Shown here: piece after piece, positions 19,203 through 29,640 of the stretch
How positions within the stretch are numbered: the first letter of the stretch is position 1
Layout: each line of letters opens with the position of its first letter
Assembly (NCBI RefSeq): GCF_014529625.1
Contig: NZ_CP076039.1
Coordinates: 1,798,001 to 1,862,000 of the forward strand
From: Candidatus Pelagisphaera phototrophica
GTDB taxonomy: Bacteria > Verrucomicrobiota > Verrucomicrobiia > Opitutales > Opitutaceae
Reading direction: 5' to 3'
DNA: 64,000 nt
The notes under the pieces: generated by a model
Databases searched by the model: none
What the model was told of the DNA's origin: nothing
What the model saw: the letters and a program-made list of their open reading frames with translations, nothing else
Position numbers and translations under genes: made by a program

Positions 19203-21105
19203 CTTCCTGAGTGTTTACGTACTCGGGACGCTTGTCAAAGTAGGCCTCCAAGACGTAGCGAGCCATCGGAGCGGCGTATCGGCCGCCGCCAAAGCTCACA
19301 TTGAGTTCCTGTCCCTCTACCAGGGCGACCACCGCTATTTTTGGGTCCTCGATCGGTGCAAATCCGACAAACCAAGCAAGCTCAAAATTGCCATCCTTTT
19401 TGTTTATCTGGGCAGTGCCTGTTTTACCTCCAATGTTGACTCCTTTGATGATAGCGGCGCGAGCGGTGCCGGTGGGGCTGACTACGCGGTCCATGCCATC
19501 TATTATCGCCTTATGCAAGTTTTCGGGAAGGCCCAGAGGTTTTGGGGCGGGGCGCCGGGCGAGTTGTTCGGGTGATTGTTTAAGAATGCTCGGATGGGAA
19601 TAGACCTGATTTTTAGCAACCGAAGCTACCATCAGGGCCATTTGGAGTGGGGTTACGATTAGGGCACCTTGTCCAATCGACATATTTGCAGTGTCACCTG
19701 GATACCATGGCTCTCCAAAGCGAGTCTTTTTCCACTCTCGAGAAGGCGTAAGCATTCCCCGAGTTTCGTTTGGCAAATCGATGTGAGTGGGTTCGTTAAG
19801 GCGGAGGTAGATGGCTTCCCGACTCAAATTGTCAACGCCCGTTTCTAGCCCAACCCGATAGAAGTATTCATTGCAGCTTTTCTCGATAGCGGTGCGCAAG
19901 TCGATTTCTCCATGGTGGCCCATGCAGGGGAAGTTGCGGCCTCCAACTCGATGGGAACCGTCGCATTCAAAGACTGTATTATCGTCTATTTTGCCCGCCT
20001 TTAGCCCTGCGATGGCGGTTATTAGCTTAAAAGGCGAACCAGGAGGGTACAAGCCGCGCAAGGCCTTGTTCTCCCAGGCTTGATTGTCGCTGATTTCCTT
20101 GAAAATCTTGTTTGAGATGAAAGGGGTGGTTTGGTTCAGATTGTAGTCGGGCCGACTGAGCATCGCCAAAACTTCCATTCTATCTATGTCAATGGCGACT
20201 AGGGCTCCTTTGTCGCCGTATAGATCGTATCCGGCTTCGCCAGCTAATTGGAGGTCAATATCGATGGACAATTCGATATCTCGGCCTTTTCTCGGATACT
20301 CCCTTTGGACGGATTCCACTTGGTATCCGCTAGGGTCGACGACCCAGATTTCAGAGCCGGTTTTACCCTGTAGTTGCTCGTCGAAACGCTTTTCAATTCC
20401 ATTGCGACCGTAGGTGCCTTTTGTCGCGAACGTCCTCAGTTCTGATCCTGGCATATCGCTTTGAACCTCTAGTGGACTGTATCCTACGTATCCAAGGGCG
20501 TGCGTGGCTGCGTTCTCGTAGGGATAGTGGCGCATGTTGGATACGTACACTTGAACAGGTGACTCGACGGGAAGCGATTCCAGAAGGATCGCGAACTCTT
20601 CGGGAGCAAGGTTGTCGATGAGGGGGTAGGGAAGTAGTGGATTGACATTTAAGTGTCGGGTGATGGCGGTTGCATCCACTTCTTCATGTCGGCCGATCAA
20701 TTCGTTGACCCCCTTGAGGTAGCTTTGAAGAACGTTCGCTCGCGAGAGTATTCTGAGCTCTGAGTAACTCTTAATTTTTTCTCCTCGTTCACGGTAGTCT
20801 CGTACCATCCTCCGATAGCTGTCACTGAAAGATTTCTGTACTTGGTTCTCTGAAAGAAAAACGACGGCCGAGAACTTGGACTTGTTTGCTACTAGAACTC
20901 GTCCTTCCCTGTCCAGAAGATTGCCTCTTGGACCAGGGGTTAGTATCCGACGCTGGTTTTGGATTTTCTCTTTTGCCGCATGCGATTCGGACTCGATTAG
21001 CTGGCGAAAAAATAGGCCACTGTATAGAATGACGAGAAGTAGTCCGAGAATAGCGTAGAATATCCAAAGACGTGACTGGTATTTCTTTGTGTTTTCCGTA
21101 TTCAT
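19177..21105 (-). CDS. mrdA: Penicillin-binding protein 2 (elongasome transpeptidase)
   Basis: PBP2 crosslinks peptidoglycan during side-wall elongation. The 642-residue protein has one N-terminal membrane anchor (WIFYAILGLLLVILYSGLFF, residues 14-33), a pedestal domain opening LTPGPRGNLLDREGRVLVAN, and a transpeptidase domain. The catalytic motifs are SPFK (Ser357, Lys360), SCN near 425 and KTGTA near 575. The gene overlaps mreD by 4 bp, so it is the last gene of mreB-mreC-mreD-mrdA. RodA is not adjacent. The 3' end overlaps tgpA tail to tail. Confidence 0.93.
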   Translation of the reverse strand: MNTENTKKYQSRLWIFYAILGLLLVILYSGLFFRQLIESESHAAKEKIQNQRRILTPGPRGNLLDREGRVLVANKSKFSAVVFLSENQVQKSFSDSYRRMVRDYRERGEKIKSYSELRILSRANVLQSYLKGVNELIGRHEEVDATAITRHLNVNPLLPYPLIDNLAPEEFAILLESLPVESPVQVYVSNMRHYPYENAATHALGYVGYSPLEVQSDMPGSELRTFATKGTYGRNGIEKRFDEQLQGKTGSEIWVVDPSGYQVESVQREYPRKGRDIELSIDIDLQLAGEAGYDLYGDKGALVAIDIDRMEVLAMLSRPDYNLNQTTPFISNKIFKEISDNQAWENKALRGLYPPGSPFKLITAIAGLKAGKIDDNTVFECDGSHRVGGRNFPCMGHHGEIDLRTAIEKSCNEYFYRVGLETGVDNLSREAIYLRLNEPTHIDLPNETRGMLTPSREWKKTRFGEPWYPGDTANMSIGQGALIVTPLQMALMVASVAKNQVYSHPSILKQSPEQLARRPAPKPLGLPENLHKAIIDGMDRVVSPTGTARAAIIKGVNIGGKTGTAQINKKDGNFELAWFVGFAPIEDPKIAVVALVEGQELNVSFGGGRYAAPMARYVLEAYFDKRPEYVNTQEATTTAALP

Positions 21106-21638
21106 CGGGACTGACGCTTTTCTAGGGCGACGTTGATGCCAAAAACTCCTAGTATTTCAATCAGGGCTCTCTGGTAGTGCAAGTTGATCAGGGCTATAAC
21201 CAGACTACTTATTAGGAGATTCATAGCTACCTGAAAGGCGTTAATTCCTTCGGTTCCCAAATTAGCGGCTGCCAAAAACGTATATACGATATAGATCGCT
21301 AGGTTTGCAGCGAGGGCAGTTGCAAGACTGGCTCCTTCGGATTCGCGTCTCAATCGATATCGGACAAGGACGGCAATGTAGTGAAGACCGATCAGGGTTA
21401 GAAGTGAGGACCCAAATGGAAAAGGGGTTTTTGTATCGATGAGAAAGGCGACGGGTATGAGAGAGAAGCTGCCTTGAAGGTGGTTTAGGGTGAGCGAGCT
21501 AAATGAGAGTAGCATCCCAGCAATCAATACACTGATCCCGAATGGAGCGATGTAGAAATTGAGCTGGGTGAAGAATAAAATCGTGACGTAATGGGCGATT
21601 GCCACTATGATCCAGCGGTTGCGAGATGCAAACTTCAT
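21102..21638 (-). CDS. mreD: Rod-shape protein MreD-like
   Basis: The 178-residue hydrophobic protein has about five membrane spans (for example WIIVAIAHYVTILFFTQLN and GISVLIAGMLLSFSSL) and sits between mreC and mrdA with 4-bp overlaps on both sides. Sequence identity to MreD is always low; the call rests on topology, length and position. MreD is a membrane component of the elongasome. Confidence 0.8.
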   Translation of the reverse strand: MKFASRNRWIIVAIAHYVTILFFTQLNFYIAPFGISVLIAGMLLSFSSLTLNHLQGSFSLIPVAFLIDTKTPFPFGSSLLTLIGLHYIAVLVRYRLRRESEGASLATALAANLAIYIVYTFLAAANLGTEGINAFQVAMNLLISSLVIALINLHYQRALIEILGVFGINVALEKRQSR

Positions 21639-22474
21639 TCCATACCTTCCTTAATTGTGATCAAAACGGCAACCTCGGTGAGATTGGAGAGTCGTTCTTC
21701 CAAACGTACGTCACAATCTTGAAACATGCCGCTAGCCCCTGGCCTCAGGCGTTGAAGGTACCCGATATGCAAGCCTGCTGGGAAAATACCGCCCATTCCA
21801 GAAGTGACTATTCGTGGTGGATTGGAAGGATCTGAGATCGAAATATCGTTGGGAACGTACTCGGCAAGACCTATGGGAGAACGAAATATCTTAAACCCTG
21901 CACCGCGAAAACTCATAGGTCGGTTGTCGCCCTCGATTACAACCGCCATTCGAAGATGGCTATTGCTCAACAGCTCTACGGTTGACGTATATTCGTGTAC
22001 CTCGCGGATGCGACCCACTACACCTCCAGAGAAAACAACAGGCGCTCCAACGGGAATTCCGTGACGAGAACCTTTACGGATTTCGAAGTGTTGCCACCAA
22101 GAGTTAAAATCTCGGGTGACGACGCGAGCTATCTCGTATTTGTATTCAGGTCTTGCGGGCAGTCCCAAAAGGGCTTCGAGTCGGACTACCTCCTGTTTCA
22201 GGGACTGATTCTCAAGGACTTCCAACTGATAGGCAGAATTGAGGTGGGCGAGATCCTTGCCTGCTTCGTATAGTTCGCTTTTTGACTTTAATCGGGCTGC
22301 CCAGAAATTTTGAAGCTCCCTCACGTAGGAAGCTCCGGCATTCATGGGAGCCTGAAACTCGTAGAATGCAGATTGTAGCGTGGTCTTAACCGCTACCGGA
22401 ACGAATATCCAAAAAACTGCTACTCCAAAAAGGACAGCAAAAGGCTTTATGCTAAAGAATCGCTTTTTTGCCAA
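21635..22474 (-). CDS. mreC: Rod-shape-determining protein MreC
   Basis: The 279-residue protein has an N-terminal membrane segment (FAVLFGVAVFWIFVPVAV), a coiled-coil stretch near residues 70-100 (LNSAYQLEVLENQSLKQEVV) and the MreC beta domain with VVTRDFNSWWQHFEIRKGS, GIPVGAPVVFSGGVVGRI and VELLSNSHLRMAV. MreC links MreB to the PBP2/RodA machinery. It starts 35 bp after mreB. Confidence 0.92.
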   Translation of the reverse strand: MAKKRFFSIKPFAVLFGVAVFWIFVPVAVKTTLQSAFYEFQAPMNAGASYVRELQNFWAARLKSKSELYEAGKDLAHLNSAYQLEVLENQSLKQEVVRLEALLGLPARPEYKYEIARVVTRDFNSWWQHFEIRKGSRHGIPVGAPVVFSGGVVGRIREVHEYTSTVELLSNSHLRMAVVIEGDNRPMSFRGAGFKIFRSPIGLAEYVPNDISISDPSNPPRIVTSGMGGIFPAGLHIGYLQRLRPGASGMFQDCDVRLEERLSNLTEVAVLITIKEGME

Positions 22475-22509
22475 TGGACCGCCCGTTCGCGTGATTCTAG
22501 TCGCACGCT

Positions 22510-23541
22510 CTAATCTTTGGAATCGCTAGAAACGTAAGGTAGCAGTGCATTTAATTCTGCCAATACGGCACCGGTTCCATTGGCGACCGCGCTAAGGGGA
22601 TCGTCTGCGATGATGACGGGGAGTCCGGTTCTATCGCAAAGCAGACGGTCGATCCCTCTGAGGAGACCGCCACCGCCTGCGAGGACAAATCCTCGGTCGA
22701 CTAGATCTGCCGACAATTCCGGTGGGCATCTCTCAAGGGCGCTACGAACGGCCTCTACGATCGCGTTGACAGTATCGTGTAGGGCTTCCCGGATTTCTTG
22801 AGAAGAAACTTGGATGGTCTTGGGAAGACCGGCCACTGAGTCTCGTCCTTTCACTTCGAGAGTCATTTCCTCATCCAAAGCGGCTGCCGATCCGATTCGC
22901 AGTTTAATTTCCTCACCAGTTCTCTCCCCAATCAGTAGATTGTAGGCTCTCTTCATGTAATTGATTATCGCCGCATCAAGCTCGTCGCCCCCTACACGTA
23001 TGCTCTTTGCGTAAACAACTCCAGCTAGCGAGATAATTGCCACTTCCGTAGTACCGCCACCGATATCGACAATCATATTGGCAGCCGGCTCCTCTACGGG
23101 CAATCCAACGCCAATAGCGGCTGCCATTGGTTCTTCCAGAAGCATTACGTCTCGAGCGCCAGCGTGCGTCGCAGATTCCTTTACAGCGCGTTTTTCGACT
23201 TCAGTGATGCCTGATGGAATAGCGATTACGACTCTGGGGGGAATGATCTTAGCCGTTTGAACCTTCTTGATGAAGTAGCGGAGCATCGCCTCAGTAATAT
23301 CGAAATCGGCGATGACACCGTCTTTCATCGGACGGATTGCGGTAATGTTGCCGGGGGTTCGCCCCAGCATCTTCTTCGCTTCGTTACCTACTGCGAGAAC
23401 TCTTCGGGTTCCACTGTGAATGGCGACAACACTTGGCTCGCGAAGAACAATCCCTTTGTCTTTTGAGTAGACGAGGGTGTTTGCTGTTCCGAGATCGATA
23501 CCGATGTCGTTAGAAAATAGACCGAGGAAATTTCGCAACAT
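22510..23541 (-). CDS. mreB: Cell-shape actin homologue MreB
   Basis: The 343-residue actin-like ATPase has the phosphate-1 motif [31 protein letters not shown], phosphate-2 [17 protein letters not shown] and the adenosine motif [18 protein letters not shown]. It forms membrane-bound filaments that direct side-wall growth. It heads the minus-strand mreBCD-mrdA operon; the 280-bp gap upstream should hold the promoter. Confidence 0.96.
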   Translation of the reverse strand: MLRNFLGLFSNDIGIDLGTANTLVYSKDKGIVLREPSVVAIHSGTRRVLAVGNEAKKMLGRTPGNITAIRPMKDGVIADFDITEAMLRYFIKKVQTAKIIPPRVVIAIPSGITEVEKRAVKESATHAGARDVMLLEEPMAAAIGVGLPVEEPAANMIVDIGGGTTEVAIISLAGVVYAKSIRVGGDELDAAIINYMKRAYNLLIGERTGEEIKLRIGSAAALDEEMTLEVKGRDSVAGLPKTIQVSSQEIREALHDTVNAIVEAVRSALERCPPELSADLVDRGFVLAGGGGLLRGIDRLLCDRTGLPVIIADDPLSAVANGTGAVLAELNALLPYVSSDSKD

Positions 23542-23758
23542 GAATGCCTAAAATGTTCAACGAAAGGACGTTTTGAAGCAAGTGTTTAAACGGAGCATTA
23601 CTCAAAAGCAATTTTGAATACGGAAAAAAACTGCTAAACGTCTCTTTGTCTAGGAAATGAGAGGGTTTCTGGGCATTTTATGCGATCCTGAAAGGATCTG
23701 TAAGGATAGCTAGTATAGGCGGGAACGATTGAGAAGGGTGTCGCTCGCTAAATAAGAA

Positions 23759-23790
23759 ACGGCCGGCTGTTTGTAAGATCGGCCGGCCGT
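23759..23790 (-). terminator. Rho-independent terminator after tatA
   Basis: A 9-bp perfect stem (23759-23767 with 23782-23790, ACGGCCGGC pairing with GCCGGCCGT) and a 14-base loop lie 36 bp beyond the tatA stop. On the minus strand the stem is followed by a T-rich run (TTTCTTATTT), the layout of an intrinsic terminator for tatA. Confidence 0.75.
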
Positions 23791-23825
23791 GTGAAAGTGT
23801 GTAGCAGAAATTTGAAGACAGAAAC

Positions 23826-24095
23826 TTAGCTCTCGGAAGTCGCTTTCTCGCTCGTTTCTGCAGGTTGCTTTGTTTCGATAGGCTTTTTCGGAGCGGGCTC
23901 TTCCTCCATCGCAGTACGGAGATCATCTTCGATATGGCTCGTGGCCTTCTTGAATTCCTTGATCGATTTTCCGACTCCTCGTGCGAGCTCAGGTAGTTTT
24001 TTCGCTCCAAAAAGGAGTATAAATACGACGAGGATGACGACAATCTCGGGCCAGCCAAGATTCGTTAAAAAAGCGAGTGAATATGTTGTTTCCAT
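23826..24095 (-). CDS. tatA: Sec-independent translocase subunit TatA/E
   Basis: The 89-residue protein has the TatA plan: a short periplasmic N-terminus ending in the LGWPEI hinge, one membrane helix (IVVILVVFILLFGA), the FGAKKLPELARGVGKSIKEFKKA amphipathic helix and an acidic/lysine-rich tail. TatA forms the variable pore for folded proteins with twin-arginine signals. It follows rpoD by 128 bp on the same strand; tatB and tatC are not here. Confidence 0.93.
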   Translation of the reverse strand: METTYSLAFLTNLGWPEIVVILVVFILLFGAKKLPELARGVGKSIKEFKKATSHIEDDLRTAMEEEPAPKKPIETKQPAETSEKATSES

Positions 24096-24223
24096 TTTAA
24101 AATACTTTCGGTGTTGGGTAAGAAATCGTGATAAACGTTTCTATAGATTGTGTGTTTTGTTTGTGCCTGGCAATGCTGCTTTGCGAAATCTGGCAATTCT
24201 ATCCTTGTTTTGGCTCCGTATGC

Positions 24224-25957
24224 TTATTTGGAACCGGTTTCTCTGCCGGTATTCTGCTGGTCGCTGAGAAAAGTGTTTGGGCCGTCGAATTGTTCGCTTT
24301 CGAAAAATCCGTGCAATTGCCGAATACGGGTGGGATGACGCATTTTTCGTAGCGCTTTCGCTTCTATCTGCCGGATTCGCTCGCGGGTAACCTTAAATTG
24401 CTTTCCAACCTCTTCCAAGGTGCGGCTGTAGCCGTCGACAAGTCCGAATCTCAGTGACAAAACCCTTCGTTCGCGTTCGGTCAAGCTATCAAGAACGTCG
24501 ATGATCTTCTCGCGTAGCAGACTGAAAGCCGTTTGATCGTAGGGATTCTCCGCTGACTTATCTTCGATGAAGTCGCCGAAATTGGTATCATCTCCATCGC
24601 CGACGGGGCTCTGGAGTGAGATTGGCTGTTGAGCCATCTTCATGATGGTCTGAACACGCTCTACTGGGAGGGCCATTTCTTCTGCGACCTCTTCCGGTGT
24701 CGGCTCGTGTCCGTACTCTTGCAAAAGCTGTTTCTGAACCTGCATGACCTTGTTCAGCGTTTCAATCATGTGAACCGGGATGCGGATCGTGCGAGCTTGG
24801 TCAGCGATCGAGCGTGTAATGGCTTGGCGTATCCACCATGTAGCGTAAGTCGAAAACTTGTATCCGCGGCGGTACTCGAATTTCTCAACCGCTTTCATCA
24901 GGCCCATATTGCCTTCTTGAATCAGATCGAGGAAAGAGAGTCCGCGGTTCGTATATTTTTTCGCGATTGAAATGACGAGGCGAAGGTTCGCCTCGACCAT
25001 CTCCGTTTTCGCCTGATGCGCTTCTCTCAGACGCATGCGAACATCACCAATCAACCGGACTAATTTTTCGGGATCAATGCGGTGCTTGTCGTGGATTTCT
25101 TCTAATTCGTCTTTCAACTTTTGAGGATTAAGCTGGGCGTCTCTGGCTGTTTTTGGCTTTTTGACTCGATCCAGGTCTCGATTGATTTGGCTGATACGGC
25201 TCAGGTCCTTGCTGATCACGTCATCGATATGCTCTTCGAAAACTTTGAGCTTGAAAAAGAACTTAGAAAAATTGCCTCTCAGCGTATTTTCCTGTTTTCT
25301 GAACTTGGAGCGGATTTTCTTTCGATCTTCCGGATCTGCCGCTGCCCGGAGCTCAGACCAAGTCTTGAGCATGCGATCGTGTGTTTTGCGGGATCGTTCT
25401 ATTAGGATGGGTAGGGCTTGAAAGTAGGTTTCGCGGTTTTCGATTTTCTTATCAATCACGATTCGATCGAACCGCTCTTCCCGATTGTAGAGCTTTTCAG
25501 CAAGATTTAGCGTGAAGTCCGAAGCGATCCCTACAGAAAAGAGGGCTTCTTGAGCTTTGATTTCAGCGCTTTCGATACGTTTTGAGATCTCGACTTCTTG
25601 CTCTCGCGTCAGAAGGGGGACTTGTCCCATCTGCTTGAGATACATGCGAACAGGATCGTCCAGTATGTCGTGCTGACTGGTTTTGGTTTGCGCCTCTTCC
25701 TGCTCTTCCTGCTTCGCTTTGTAGGAATCGACTTCATCGGGATCGAGGATGTCGATTTCCAGATTCTGCAGAATCGAGATGATATTATCGATATCTTCCT
25801 GCCTATCCACTCCATCTGGCAGAGCAGTGTTGATATCGCTGTAAGTTAGGTAGCCTTGTTCTTTGGACTGACGAATCAAGTAGCGAATACGTTCGTTAAC
25901 TTGATGTTTAGACAGTCCTTGCTTGGTTTTTGCGTCGCTTTTTTTCTTGCGTGGCAT
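24224..25957 (-). CDS. rpoD: Primary sigma factor RpoD (sigma-70)
   Basis: The 577-residue protein has region 1.1 at the start, region 1.2 ([29 protein letters not shown]), an extended non-conserved region, region 2 ([36 protein letters not shown] and [17 protein letters not shown]), region 3 (HMIETLNK) and region 4 ([30 protein letters not shown]). This is the full housekeeping architecture. It lies 49 bp downstream of dnaG, echoing the dnaG-rpoD part of the classic macromolecular-synthesis operon; rpsU is not adjacent. Confidence 0.96.
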   Translation of the reverse strand: MPRKKKSDAKTKQGLSKHQVNERIRYLIRQSKEQGYLTYSDINTALPDGVDRQEDIDNIISILQNLEIDILDPDEVDSYKAKQEEQEEAQTKTSQHDILDDPVRMYLKQMGQVPLLTREQEVEISKRIESAEIKAQEALFSVGIASDFTLNLAEKLYNREERFDRIVIDKKIENRETYFQALPILIERSRKTHDRMLKTWSELRAAADPEDRKKIRSKFRKQENTLRGNFSKFFFKLKVFEEHIDDVISKDLSRISQINRDLDRVKKPKTARDAQLNPQKLKDELEEIHDKHRIDPEKLVRLIGDVRMRLREAHQAKTEMVEANLRLVISIAKKYTNRGLSFLDLIQEGNMGLMKAVEKFEYRRGYKFSTYATWWIRQAITRSIADQARTIRIPVHMIETLNKVMQVQKQLLQEYGHEPTPEEVAEEMALPVERVQTIMKMAQQPISLQSPVGDGDDTNFGDFIEDKSAENPYDQTAFSLLREKIIDVLDSLTERERRVLSLRFGLVDGYSRTLEEVGKQFKVTRERIRQIEAKALRKMRHPTRIRQLHGFFESEQFDGPNTFLSDQQNTGRETGSK

Positions 25958-26006
25958 AAGGTTTTATTGGCGTGGGTTTTACCGTAATATGGGAACGATG
26001 ATGGGA

Positions 26007-27842
26007 CTACTCGAGTTGCGGCGGGTTTCCCTTAATATTCTGTAATTTTACAATTTCGTCAAATAGAGAGATTAAAGCAAAGTCTTGTTCAGATTGTTTT
26101 TGGGCAATTTCAAGTTTTATCTTCTTAATCTTTTGATCTGCAAATTTAGTTACCAGTCTCTTAATCGCTTCTTCTGCAAGGCGTTCGGGATTGTCGTACT
26201 CGGGTTTCTGGAAAATTAGGTCGATTGCTAGGCTCTTTAGTTCGGTTTTATCAAGCTGATCGTTAAGAGAATCGGGTCCATTCCACATGTCGTGGAGGAA
26301 AGCGTTCAATACGAGATTGAGCAGTTCCCCTTCTAAAGAGCTAGTGTCTATCCACTGCTCATCGACGATTTGCGCGATTCGGTACCCGATTTCCTCCTCA
26401 TTCAAGCAAAGCCCTAATAAGTCCCGTTCAACCGTGTGGACAGTCTTACGTGTGATTGGTTCATTCTGGACACCTTTCTCTGCCTGTTTGGGTCGCCGGG
26501 CGGTGGCTTGGTTGGTTGAAAACCTCCGGTAGTCTCTGATTGCGGCATCAGGATCGATGTTCAACTTTTCGGCTACCTGTTTAACAAACTCAATTTGGGT
26601 GGTCTCGGAGTCCGCTTTGGAAATGATTTGGAATAACTCGGCGGCAGCTTTGGACTTCGCTTGAGGAGTGAGGGAATCGATGCTGGGGGCGATTGAATCG
26701 GCGGCAAAGGATATGGCATCGGTTTCTCGCTCGAGCAGGGCATCTAGCGCTGCGGCACCCTCGAACCGAAGTAGGTCATCTGGGTCTTCCCCCTCGTTGA
26801 GTGGGATGAATGTGACCTCAACGCTTTGAGCGAGAGCAAGCGGCAACATTCTAAGGGCTGCTTTTTGCCCCGCCCGGTCTCCGTCTAGAAGGCATCGAAC
26901 TCGAGGCTCGTACCGCTTAATCAGTCGCAACTGATTTTCCGTGATTCCAGTCCCCTGGGGCGCAACGGCGCCTTTTAGCCCGACGCTCCAGCAACGAATG
27001 GCATCGAGCTGTCCTTCAACCATAACGAATGGGGTATCGGGATCGACTTCCATTCGTGCTCTGTCCATACTGAAGAGAAGGGAGCTTTTATTGAAAATCG
27101 GCGTTTCGGGAGAGTTGACGTACTTAGCCTCCCTACTGGGGTCGTCATCGGGCGTTAGCTCCAGTTGCCTAGCCGTAAAGGCGGAAATCCGCCCTTGGTG
27201 ATCGCGAATGGGGATCATGAGCCTGCCGCGAAAACGGTACCCCATGGTAGCTGGATTGATGCCCTGTCTCGTGTAGAAAAGTCCGCAGGCTTCGATCGAC
27301 TCTTTGGAGAATCCCTTTTTGGTTACGCGCCGGCCAAGCTCCAATCCGCCCACGGGCGCGAATCCGATCTTGAACTCATCTGCGATGGAGATCTCGAACT
27401 GCCGAGTCTGGGTCCAGTAGTTGCGAATCCACTTTCCGCCTTCGTCGCCTGCATGGAAGGCTTCATGGTAGTAGCTCGCGATAAATTCGTGCAGTTCGAA
27501 GAGTTCCTGTCTCAAGGACCGGTCTTCGCGAGGCCTGCCACCTTCTTCGTATTCAAGTTCAATGCTGAATCGCTTAGCGAGCTCCTCCACTGCTTCCACG
27601 AAGTTGAGGCGCTCGGTCTCCATGACAAAGCTTATGATGTCACCGGCATTTCCAGTGGAAAAGCACTTGTAAATCTCTTTGTCGGGCGAGATGAAAAACG
27701 AAGGTGTCTTCTCGTTGGTGAAAGGGCTGAGTCCCTTGTAGTTGGAACCTGCTCTTTTGAGCGCTACTTCACGGGAAACCACATCGAAGATTCCAATCCG
27801 ATCTTTGAGATCGCGAATACTGCTCGGCTTAATCGCTGGCAT
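26007..27842 (-). CDS. dnaG: DNA primase DnaG with eroded zinc site
   Basis: The 611-residue primase makes RNA primers for replication. It has the CHC2-type N-terminal domain, the catalytic core (Toprim) with FVMVEGQLDAIRCW and RCLLDGDRAGQKAALR, and a C-terminal helicase-binding region. In the N-terminal domain the usual C-x2-H-x17-C-x2-C zinc ligands are mostly gone. The text YKGLSPFTNEKTPSF and YKCFSTGNAGD has Ser39 for Cys, Thr42 for His, Cys60 kept, and Thr63 for Cys. The fold signature around them is intact. It sits between the TPR lipoprotein gene (29 bp) and rpoD (49 bp). Confidence 0.95.
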   Translation of the reverse strand: MPAIKPSSIRDLKDRIGIFDVVSREVALKRAGSNYKGLSPFTNEKTPSFFISPDKEIYKCFSTGNAGDIISFVMETERLNFVEAVEELAKRFSIELEYEEGGRPREDRSLRQELFELHEFIASYYHEAFHAGDEGGKWIRNYWTQTRQFEISIADEFKIGFAPVGGLELGRRVTKKGFSKESIEACGLFYTRQGINPATMGYRFRGRLMIPIRDHQGRISAFTARQLELTPDDDPSREAKYVNSPETPIFNKSSLLFSMDRARMEVDPDTPFVMVEGQLDAIRCWSVGLKGAVAPQGTGITENQLRLIKRYEPRVRCLLDGDRAGQKAALRMLPLALAQSVEVTFIPLNEGEDPDDLLRFEGAAALDALLERETDAISFAADSIAPSIDSLTPQAKSKAAAELFQIISKADSETTQIEFVKQVAEKLNIDPDAAIRDYRRFSTNQATARRPKQAEKGVQNEPITRKTVHTVERDLLGLCLNEEEIGYRIAQIVDEQWIDTSSLEGELLNLVLNAFLHDMWNGPDSLNDQLDKTELKSLAIDLIFQKPEYDNPERLAEEAIKRLVTKFADQKIKKIKLEIAQKQSEQDFALISLFDEIVKLQNIKGNPPQLE

Positions 27843-27871
27843 GGGTGGGGAGGAAGGGATCCAGTTCGATT

Positions 27872-29398
27872 CTACCTACTTAGGTAAGTGGTCGCCTCTT
27901 TGATTCCTTCCGCGCCGGGTGCCGCTGCACTAAGAAAATTGTCGTATGCATCGGAGATTCTCGATCTTGGAGCGTTGGCTTTTCTCAGCAAGCGGGCAAA
28001 TGCGAGTGAAACGGAGGCCTTCCTGGGAAAGAGGTTTACTAAAGCTTCGGCCTCGCGGACCGCTTTGGATGGGGCCTGAGTTTGAGCGACGATCGTCAAG
28101 TAGGCGCTTGCAATGATAGGTGACCTTGGATCGCGCCGTTTGGCTTCAAGGATACAGGCTTCGGCATCGAGCCAATTCTGGGTCTCTATGTAAACGTTTG
28201 CGAGTTCGTGCCAGATGACGGGATTTTCGGAACCGGGCCCTAAAGCCCTCCAGTAGAGATCAATAGCCTCCATCGAGTCCTCCCGGTCAACGGCAGAACG
28301 GGCAGCTTCCAAGTAGTCCACATCCGAGACGATTGACGGAGGTGGCTCGTTATTCGTATCTACCAGGGCTACGGGCGGTTTCTCTTCTAGCACTGGATTG
28401 TTGATAGATTCAGGATCGTTTTCGGCGGCATTGCCGGGCGTCGGATTTACATCCAAAAAGGCTGGATTGTTGTTGGCGTTTGCTCCCGCTACTAAAGATT
28501 GCTGAGCGATTAAGGCTTCTCGTTCCCGCTGTACTTTCTCTCCCTGGAGCCGCTCTGAGAGAGCCTGATCTTCCAGCTCCTTTCGCTTTCTCTCAATCTC
28601 AGCCGCAGCCTCCGCGATGTCTTGCTGGGCTTTTCTCCACTTACCGATTGTATCCCGAGCCCTCACAATCCTCGGATCTGCACTTCCTGGACCATAGCGC
28701 GAATCATACTGCTCCAACCAGGTCGAGGCAGGCATGTATTGCTGCAAGTCGATTTCAAGTTCGATCAGAGCAGCGAGAGCCTCTTTGGCTCCGGGATCAT
28801 TGACATAAGCCGCCGCTTGGGAGATCCATGATCGGGCCTGAGGCGGATTTCCCATCTTGTTAAAGAGATACCCGAGCTTCAGTGCGGGCCCTGCAGAAGG
28901 CCGAATACGGTTCCACTCGAGGTAGGCCTCAATCGCTGCATTAAGGACGCCGCGCTGTTCCTGCAGGTTAGCATAGTTCTTCCAAGCGAGAAAATCCTCC
29001 GGAAATCCTTCGAGGTAGTTTTCGAGCGCTTGAGCTGCCGCCAGCTCTTCTCCTAGACGAATGTTCAGATCGGCGATGTTTACCCAAAGGCGCTCGCGCC
29101 CGGGATCTATTTCAATCGCCTTGGAGTAAGTGCTAATGGCGGACTGGAGATCATTGTCCTCCAGGTGTGTGTGCCCCAAGGCTTCAAGGAGGGAAGCGCT
29201 TTCAGGGTTTTTTAAAGCTGCTTTGCCCAGGATCTTGAGGGCTTCTGAAGTTTCATTCCTCTGTCTTGCTTGATCGGCCTCGTTCAGAGCGAGATTGATG
29301 CGCTCTTCACGGTTTGCACATCCAGACAAGATCGATAGAGTGCCTGCGATGGTCGCGATATAGGAAAGGCGCTTGGCAATGGAATATGTCTTGTGCAT
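27872..29398 (-). CDS. TPR-repeat lipoprotein
   Basis: The 508-residue protein has a lipoprotein signal peptide with lipobox LSGC near residue 27, then TPR repeats in residues about 30-240 (SEALKILGKAALKNPESASLLEALG, SAISTYSKAIEIDPGRERLWVNIA). A charged coiled coil (IAEAAAEIERKRKELEDQA), a low-complexity N/P-rich linker and further TPRs at 360-500 follow. It should be membrane anchored and act as a protein-interaction scaffold; no partner can be named. It is the first gene of a TPR-dnaG-rpoD-tatA run and is divergent from the DUF362-like gene. Confidence 0.85.
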   Translation of the reverse strand: MHKTYSIAKRLSYIATIAGTLSILSGCANREERINLALNEADQARQRNETSEALKILGKAALKNPESASLLEALGHTHLEDNDLQSAISTYSKAIEIDPGRERLWVNIADLNIRLGEELAAAQALENYLEGFPEDFLAWKNYANLQEQRGVLNAAIEAYLEWNRIRPSAGPALKLGYLFNKMGNPPQARSWISQAAAYVNDPGAKEALAALIELEIDLQQYMPASTWLEQYDSRYGPGSADPRIVRARDTIGKWRKAQQDIAEAAAEIERKRKELEDQALSERLQGEKVQREREALIAQQSLVAGANANNNPAFLDVNPTPGNAAENDPESINNPVLEEKPPVALVDTNNEPPPSIVSDVDYLEAARSAVDREDSMEAIDLYWRALGPGSENPVIWHELANVYIETQNWLDAEACILEAKRRDPRSPIIASAYLTIVAQTQAPSKAVREAEALVNLFPRKASVSLAFARLLRKANAPRSRISDAYDNFLSAAAPGAEGIKEATTYLSR

Positions 29399-29640
29399 GC
29401 GAGCGGGAGGACGGCGAGAGGGCTTAATGGCTGAAAGCGTCCTGAGTTTCTATTAAGGTCTGTGGTAACTTTTAGGTCTTTAGGATTGCGTTTTACAAAC
29501 TAATTGTGCGGTTCGATAGATGCGAATCCGAGCGTTCAAGATGAGTACTGTCAAGCAACGCTGCCTAAAGCTTGATGATTCTCTAAATATTTGGCAACCT
29601 TGGCTCGTTATATTGTCTGTTCTAAGCCCTTATATCGCCA

